NCBI GenBank assembly: GCA_963924555.1
Contig: OZ004585.1
Span: forward strand, 6,833,488-6,897,487
Direction of reading: 5' to 3'
Length of the DNA stretch: 64,000 nucleotides
Source of the DNA: Crambe crambe
Taxonomy: Eukaryota; Porifera; Demospongiae; Poecilosclerida; Crambeidae
The notes under the pieces were generated by a model. The model was given only the letters and a program-made list of their open reading frames with translations, did not search any database and was not told the DNA's origin. Positions 63,501 to 64,000 of this stretch are shown here, in pieces. The translations under genes were made by a program, and so were the position numbers. Position 1 is the stretch's first letter; the number at the start of each line of letters is the position of its first letter.

Positions 63501-63796
63501 TCTCCCCTTATCTACCCTTCCCATTCTCCTTATCTTCCCCTCCCCCTCCCCCTCCCCTTATCTGTCCCCCTTTCTCCTTTATATGGATCTTTTTCCTCTC
63601 GGCCGCTCCCCCTCCTCTCCTCTCATTTGTCCCCCCTGGGTACCTCCTTCCCCTGCATCTGATTGGTTGTCTCCCTGATGTACAGCACGAGGGCTCCGGA
63701 GGACTGTGGCCTGAGTGACATCAGCGATGGGGAGAGGAGTCCCTGTATCAGTCAGCAAACATCTCGCACTGACCTCGACGTTCCACCTGAAGGAAG
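44690..63796 (+). CDS. ITPR: Inositol 1,4,5-trisphosphate receptor, 5' part of gene (cut by right edge)
   Basis: IP3-gated Ca2+ release channel of the ER; the window holds the ligand-binding N-terminal part. Two alternative first exons (44690-44919 or 47416-47540) end in the same phase. Shared exons: 55122-55192, 55948-56069, 56267-56356, 57160-57318, 57635-57817, 59194-59340, 59611-59970, 60338-60501, 61068-61215, 61525-61686, 61957-62252, 62453-62674, 62977-63153, 63686-63796; the last ends at a donor and the gene continues. With exon 1b, 845 residues are visible. Readable signatures: [14 protein letters not shown] and [15 protein letters not shown] (suppressor domain), [16 protein letters not shown] and [20 protein letters not shown] (MIR repeats), AFAIVPVP and [10 protein letters not shown], and the IP3-binding residues of [16 protein letters not shown] and YNYRKNQ. 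The Gly of the vertebrate RTTGR loop is Ala. A RIH-type armadillo region follows. Introns are rich in microsatellites and dispersed repeats. Confidence 0.96.
47416..47540 (+). other. ITPR: IP3-receptor alternative first exon 1b
   Basis: The ATG at 47416 starts [20 protein letters not shown], then [22 protein letters not shown] with donor GG|GTGAGT. Phase is the same as in exon 1a, so either can join exon 2 at 55122. This form has the short N-terminus usual for animal IP3 receptors. Confidence 0.88.
49365..49860 (+). repeat. Tandem 'CTAATCAGGACACC' array in IP3-receptor intron 1
   Basis: About ten 18-base units (CCCTCTAATCAGGACA) cluster at 49700-49850, with scattered ones before. The inverse unit (GTGTCCTGATTAGAGAGG) is repeated at 50395-50480, so the two arrays face each other about 600 bases apart. 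The same array recurs at 60715-60850. Confidence 0.9.
50395..50485 (-). repeat. Inverted 'GGTGTCCTGATTAGAG' array
   Basis: Five units of about 18 bases, the reverse complement of the array at 49700-49850. Confidence 0.88.
51108..51420 (+). repeat. Tandem duplication of a segment of about 185 bp
   Basis: AGCTATGCTTTCTTGTTTCC through GGGCAATTAGACTCATATTG occurs at about 51117 and again at 51299. GATATGAGTGATTGTTAAT and ACAGGAGTCTAAATG are also repeated. Confidence 0.88.
51770..51960 (+). repeat. 80-bp tandem repeat, just over two copies
   Basis: GAATACTAGATTATTAACTG with GGCTACTATATATTAACTGG and TGGGCTTCTAGGATACTATT repeats at about 51763, 51843 and 51923. Confidence 0.88.
52242..52416 (+). 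other. Possible third first exon or independent short exon (weak)
   Basis: The ATG at 52242 opens an acidic Gly-rich frame ([19 protein letters not shown], then [20 protein letters not shown]) that looks more protein-like than its surroundings. A GG|GTGGTT donor at about 52417 would have the same phase as exons 1a and 1b. However, it lacks the SxxLxIGD core that the other two share, and the donor is poor. I would not treat it as a receptor exon without transcript evidence. Confidence 0.22.
53215..53460 (+). repeat. Clustered 'TTAGTAATCTAA' motif
   Basis: About nine copies of GTTAGTAATCTA lie irregularly spaced over 240 bases in IP3-receptor intron 1. Confidence 0.75.
54362..54402 (+). repeat. 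(CAA)n microsatellite with poly-A
   Basis: A CAA trinucleotide run ending in a short A tract, in IP3-receptor intron 1. Confidence 0.9.
55028..55112 (+). repeat. (CT)n microsatellite before IP3-receptor exon 2
   Basis: An almost pure CT tract running to nine bases before the acceptor at 55121. It acts as the polypyrimidine tract of the first shared exon. Confidence 0.95.
55600..55910 (+). repeat. Tandem 'CAGTGAAACCTG' repeats
   Basis: Copies of ACAGTGAAACCTGACCACTT, ATGAGACTACCTCTCTAGCT, GTCTAATCAGACCACTC and CACTCCACCATGTCCCAAC match the IMPDH intron 2 array at 9050-9500. Confidence 0.85.
56782..57158 (+). repeat. CCCTTCC/CCCTCC polypyrimidine minisatellite before IP3-receptor exon 5
   Basis: About 375 bases of almost pure C and T with a (CCCT)n-like pattern, ending at the acceptor CATCTTTAG of exon 57160-57318. 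The Pro/Ser-rich and Gly/Arg/Glu-rich frames over it are artefacts. Confidence 0.95.
58950..59193 (+). repeat. ITPR: Triplicated acceptor region of IP3-receptor exon 7
   Basis: A unit with TGTGTATGTGTTAGTGATGA, TCCTTACCATATTT and TTTGCACAG occurs three times. Each copy ends in a plausible 3' splice site, and the last is the true acceptor at 59193. The earlier two would include in-frame stops. Confidence 0.75.
59440..59610 (+). repeat. ITPR: Partial duplications of the start of IP3-receptor exon 8
   Basis: The exon starts GTAGTGAACTCTGACCCCTG at 59611. Near copies lie upstream at about 59445 (after TTTTCATAG, so with its own acceptor) and at about 59553. They break off after about 20 bases. 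Confidence 0.78.
60187..60300 (+). repeat. (CT)n microsatellite before IP3-receptor exon 9
   Basis: A CT tract passing into CCCTCCCCTCTCTCC-type sequence and ending at the acceptor at 60337. Confidence 0.95.
60543..60588 (+). repeat. (ACAT)n microsatellite
   Basis: About eleven ACAT units in the intron after IP3-receptor exon 9. A (TGTA)n run also occurs at about 56655-56683. Confidence 0.93.
60715..60850 (+). repeat. 'CTAATCAGGACACC' array
   Basis: About seven 18-base units, same family as 49700-49850. Confidence 0.9.
61315..61521 (+). repeat. Polypyrimidine tract before IP3-receptor exon 11
   Basis: Mostly C and T with CCCCTCTCC-type units, running to the acceptor CCCCTCAG at 61524. Confidence 0.92.
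62715..62885 (+). repeat. Dispersed intronic repeat (copy of 22180-22400 family)
   Basis: GAACACATGACAGAAGTTTG and GCCTTGGGGCTGAAATTTGG occur as in the PET-LIM intron. It lies between IP3-receptor exons 13 and 14. Confidence 0.85.
63156..63660 (+). repeat. C/T-rich minisatellite 'CCCCTTATCTGTCCCTCC' before IP3-receptor exon 15
   Basis: About 20 imperfect units of 18-25 bases (CCCTTATCTGTCCCTCCC, CCCTTAGCTGCC). The frames on either strand are artefacts. It ends about 25 bases before the acceptor region of the last visible exon. Confidence 0.93.
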
Positions 63797-64000
63797 GTCA
63801 GTCCAACTTAACAGTAAAAGACTCTCGATGTCGACTTCCTTTAATTTAAGTGAAAAAACCTTATGCCTTATATTGTTATCAGGACACTGATTATAAGGAC
63901 ACAATTCAATTTAGTGTCCTAATAATGTACATAATATACGTACATTGTATGAGTCAGGGCATGAATAGTACGTCCCATACACCTAACGCTGTTTTCCAAT
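63797..64000. other. ITPR: Start of the next IP3-receptor intron
   Basis: After the donor at 63797 (GTCAGT) the sequence is AT-rich with another AATCAGGACACTGA / TAAGGACACAATTC motif. No further exon is visible before the edge. Confidence 0.6.

Overview
The window looks like animal nuclear DNA from an early-branching marine invertebrate, most likely a demosponge. The evidence is metazoan gene content (IP3 receptor, PET-LIM protein, MDM1, RBM15/spenito), many short GT-AG introns, intergenic gaps of only 300-400 bases between the central genes, an AT-rich background and very many small inverted-repeat elements. The phylum is inferred from this overall character and not proven.

Layout, left to right. 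A partial unrecognised gene leaves the left edge (minus, 344-1). A four-exon coiled-coil protein follows (plus, 710-3501). A complete 13-exon IMP dehydrogenase (minus, 10172-3910; 513 residues) and a six-exon MDM1 centriolar protein (minus, 15802-10908; 905 residues) lie in tandem on the minus strand. MDM1 shares a divergent promoter interval with an intronless-CDS RBM15/spenito protein (plus, 16817-19789). Close behind on the plus strand are a nine-exon testin/prickle-type PET-LIM protein (20183-23961) and a 14-exon fusion of a metallo-beta-lactamase persulfide-dioxygenase-like domain with two rhodanese domains (24255-32314).

From 32.3 to 44.6 kb is a repeat-rich region. It holds a lone talin-like exon (minus, 34823-34937), the terminal exon of an Ig-like membrane or GPI protein (38450-38826), a decayed Gypsy reverse transcriptase/RNase H, and a rearranged pseudogene copy of the last exons of the rhodanese gene (40590-42960). 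From 44.7 kb to the right edge lies the 5' part of an inositol 1,4,5-trisphosphate receptor gene. It has two alternative first exons (44690 and 47416) that splice in the same phase into a shared exon at 55122, and 14 shared exons are visible before the window ends. All three arginine/lysine clusters of the IP3-binding core can be read.

The genes belong to unrelated pathways: guanine nucleotide synthesis, centriole control, m6A/splicing adaptor, cytoskeletal or polarity LIM protein, sulfide/persulfide oxidation, and Ca2+ release. Nothing suggests an operon-like functional cluster.

The most notable signals are: paired alternative IP3-receptor N-termini, one carrying a 14-3-3-type motif; a 22-base terminal micro-exon in IMPDH; the MBL-rhodanese-rhodanese fusion; long CT microsatellites sitting in sense orientation just upstream of many 3' splice sites; a splice acceptor embedded in a minisatellite; an internally inverted segmental duplication; and a population of TIR elements (Tc1/mariner, pogo-like, hAT-like and TTAA-flanked) whose ends appear to have seeded the dispersed tandem arrays.
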